Shown here: positions 62,835-64,000 of the stretch, in pieces
How the letters are laid out: each line of letters starts with the position of its first letter
Position numbering within the stretch: position 1 is the stretch's first letter
Source of the DNA: a bacterium BRH_c32
GTDB taxonomy: Bacteria > Bacteroidota > Ignavibacteria > Ignavibacteriales > Melioribacteraceae
Assembly: GCA_001516025.1 (NCBI GenBank)
Contig: LOEU01000004.1
Location: 62,001 to 126,000, forward strand
Reading direction: 5' to 3'
Length of the DNA: 64,000 nucleotides
The notes under the pieces: generated by a model
Told to the model about the DNA's origin: nothing
Databases searched by the model: none
Seen by the model: the letters and a program-made list of their open reading frames with translations, nothing else
Translations under genes and position numbers: made by a program

Positions 62835-64000
62835 ATGGATTTCTATATGAAAACGAACAATTGGTTTAGAAGTTTTATCAATTATTTATTCATCTTAATG
62901 ATAACTGCATCTACGATAAATGCAGCGGGAGGTAAACTTGTCGGAAAGATAATAGATAAAACAAACAACGAGTCTTTAATAGGTGTCAACGTAGTAATAC
63001 TTGGTATTAATCAAGGAGCTGCCACCGATATTGAAGGGGATTATGTGATATTAAATATTCCTCCGGGCACATATGATATTAAAGCCACGATGGTTGGTTT
63101 TAAAACTATTACAAAAACCGGTGTAGTCATAAGTATTAATCATACTACTACATTAGATTTTGAAATGGAAGAAACGGTTTTGGATATCGGGGAAAGTATT
63201 ATAGTTGTAGCGGAGCGTCCTCTTATCGAGAAGGATTTAACTTCTACAAGGCACTTTGTATCGGCTGATGAAATTCAAGCACGTCCTACGACAAGTTTAA
63301 CAAACATCTTATCGACACTTCCGGGTATTGACGTTGATAATTCGGGACAATTAACCGTAAGGCGCGGATCGCTTGATCAAGTAGCTTTTATGATCGATGG
63401 TATCAGAGCACGCAACCCGCTCGATTTCCAGCCATATACAAATATAAATTTGAGTTCCATTCAGGAACTTGAGATTATAACGGGGGGATTCAATGCAGAG
63501 TATGGCGAAGCTCAATCGGGTGTGTTTAATATCGTTACCAAAGAAGGCGGTAATAAGGTTGATGGATTTGCAGAGTTTAGATTTACACCTTCGGGATTAA
63601 AACATTGGGGCACTCCATTATATGATTATTCTACTAATCGTTACTGGGAGAATACTCATGCCAGGCATTTACAATGGTGGATAGATAATCCGAACCAATG
63701 GATAGATCCGAATGGAGTACCCGGAAATAATCCTAATGCTATATGGACACCGGAACAAGCTTATGATGATTATATGAAAACTCATCAGCCATTGACCGAT
63801 TATACCGAACAGAATACATACCAAACCGAGATGTCGCTCGGCGGTCCGATAATTCCGAATGATCTTTATTTCTTCTTCTCGGGTAAGTTCAGAACAGCTC
63901 CTCCCGTATCGGGAAATAGCTATTTGGATAGAGGTTATTGGTATGACGGAACTTTGAAATTAACATATAATATAGCAACCGGTTACAAATTGATGGCATC
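62835..64000 (+). CDS. TonB-dependent receptor, 3' end beyond the window
   Basis: At least 388 codons with no stop before the window ends. ATG 62835 and ATG 62847 are both possible; the second gives a more usual signal peptide (ending INAAG). Neither has a strong Shine-Dalgarno sequence. A carboxypeptidase-regulatory-like domain follows (KLVGKIIDKTNNESLIGVNV in parts; PPGTYDIKATMVGF), then a plug with LTVRRGSLDQVAFMIDGIRA and FNAEYGEAQSGVFNIVTKEGG. It closely resembles the receptor at 28006 in layout. It probably begins another uptake unit downstream. Confidence 0.88.
   Translation, partial: MDFYMKTNNWFRSFINYLFILMITASTINAAGGKLVGKIIDKTNNESLIGVNVVILGINQGAATDIEGDYVILNIPPGTYDIKATMVGFKTITKTGVVISINHTTTLDFEMEETVLDIGESIIVVAERPLIEKDLTSTRHFVSADEIQARPTTSLTNILSTLPGIDVDNSGQLTVRRGSLDQVAFMIDGIRARNPLDFQPYTNINLSSIQELEIITGGFNAEYGEAQSGVFNIVTKEGGNKVDGFAEFRFTPSGLKHWGTPLYDYSTNRYWENTHARHLQWWIDNPNQWIDPNGVPGNNPNAIWTPEQAYDDYMKTHQPLTDYTEQNTYQTEMSLGGPIIPNDLYFFFSGKFRTAPPVSGNSYLDRGYWYDGTLKLTYNIATGYKLMA

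Noticed and set aside
1..64000. CRISPR arrays, tRNA or rRNA genes, insertion sequences, phage genes
   Set aside because: No regularly spaced short repeats, cloverleaf sequences, transposase motifs or integrase motifs were seen on reading both strands.

Overview
The window is low-GC bacterial DNA (about one third G+C by eye). It looks like the Ignavibacteria / Melioribacter-type lineage near Bacteroidota-Chlorobi. The evidence is proteins ending in type IX secretion sorting domains (NYPNPFNP motifs), several TonB-dependent receptors with carboxypeptidase-regulatory N-domains, PorV/PorQ-like and FadL/OmpP1-like outer-membrane proteins, a GWxTD protein and NtrC-type sigma-54 activators. This placement is inference from gene content, not from a marker gene. 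No rRNA, tRNA, CRISPR array or insertion sequence was recognised. No gene-free stretch exceeds 300 bases; the longest are 20643-20911, 51618-51872, 2323-2568, 46569-46783 and 24793-24994, and their contents are described under the sites listed there.

Layout. (1) 1-2322: 5'-truncated GH2 beta-mannosidase. (2) 2569-19291: a single-direction run of 14 genes for cofactor/nucleoside scavenging. It holds a BtuF-like binding protein, a GntR/UTRA regulator, an ECF S-component, an AIR-synthase-like (PurM-fold) protein, a fused double EcfA ATPase, EcfT, an ADP-ribosylglycohydrolase-family enzyme, a secreted PHP metallohydrolase, two paralogous BtuB-like TonB receptors, an archaeal-type S-adenosylhomocysteine hydrolase, a NupC nucleoside transporter, an adenosine deaminase and a YgjV-like/GNAT fusion. 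S-component plus AIRS-like kinase resembles the CblT/CblS alpha-ribazole salvage pair, so I propose corrinoid lower-ligand nucleoside salvage. (3) 19299-41677: a mannan-degradation region. It holds an AGE-family sugar epimerase, a GH5 mannanase lipoprotein, a SASA-type acetylesterase, a repeat-containing T9SS carbohydrate-binding protein, a TonB receptor without a SusD partner, a PorV-like protein, a 1212-residue secreted protein, a PpiC-type isomerase, a GH26 mannanase and an orphan sigma-54 activator. (4) 41693-46568 (minus): a sigma-54 response regulator overlapping an unusual histidine kinase with an FG-GAP/ASPIC extracellular region. (5) 46784-49892: a zinc-ribbon protein, two lipoproteins and a phospholipase-C-like protein. 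(6) 50007-51617 (minus): release factor 3. (7) 51873-62813: a LacI regulator, an ABC sugar importer without its ATPase, GWxTD, lipoprotein and FadL-like genes, a duplicated CBM9-like T9SS protein and an alcohol dehydrogenase. (8) 62835-64000: the start of another TonB receptor.

How it works together. Secreted GH26 and surface GH5 would cut mannan, the esterase would remove acetyl groups, and the TonB/PorV-like unit and ABC permeases would import oligomers. Beta-mannosidase and the epimerase would finish the job. Control appears split. A LacI repressor has a perfect 16-bp palindrome at its own promoter and related sites at the ABC operon. Sigma-54-like promoter elements with inverted repeats 80-95 bp upstream precede the GH5 gene, the T9SS CBM gene and the zinc-ribbon cluster, which fits the two NtrC-type activators encoded here.
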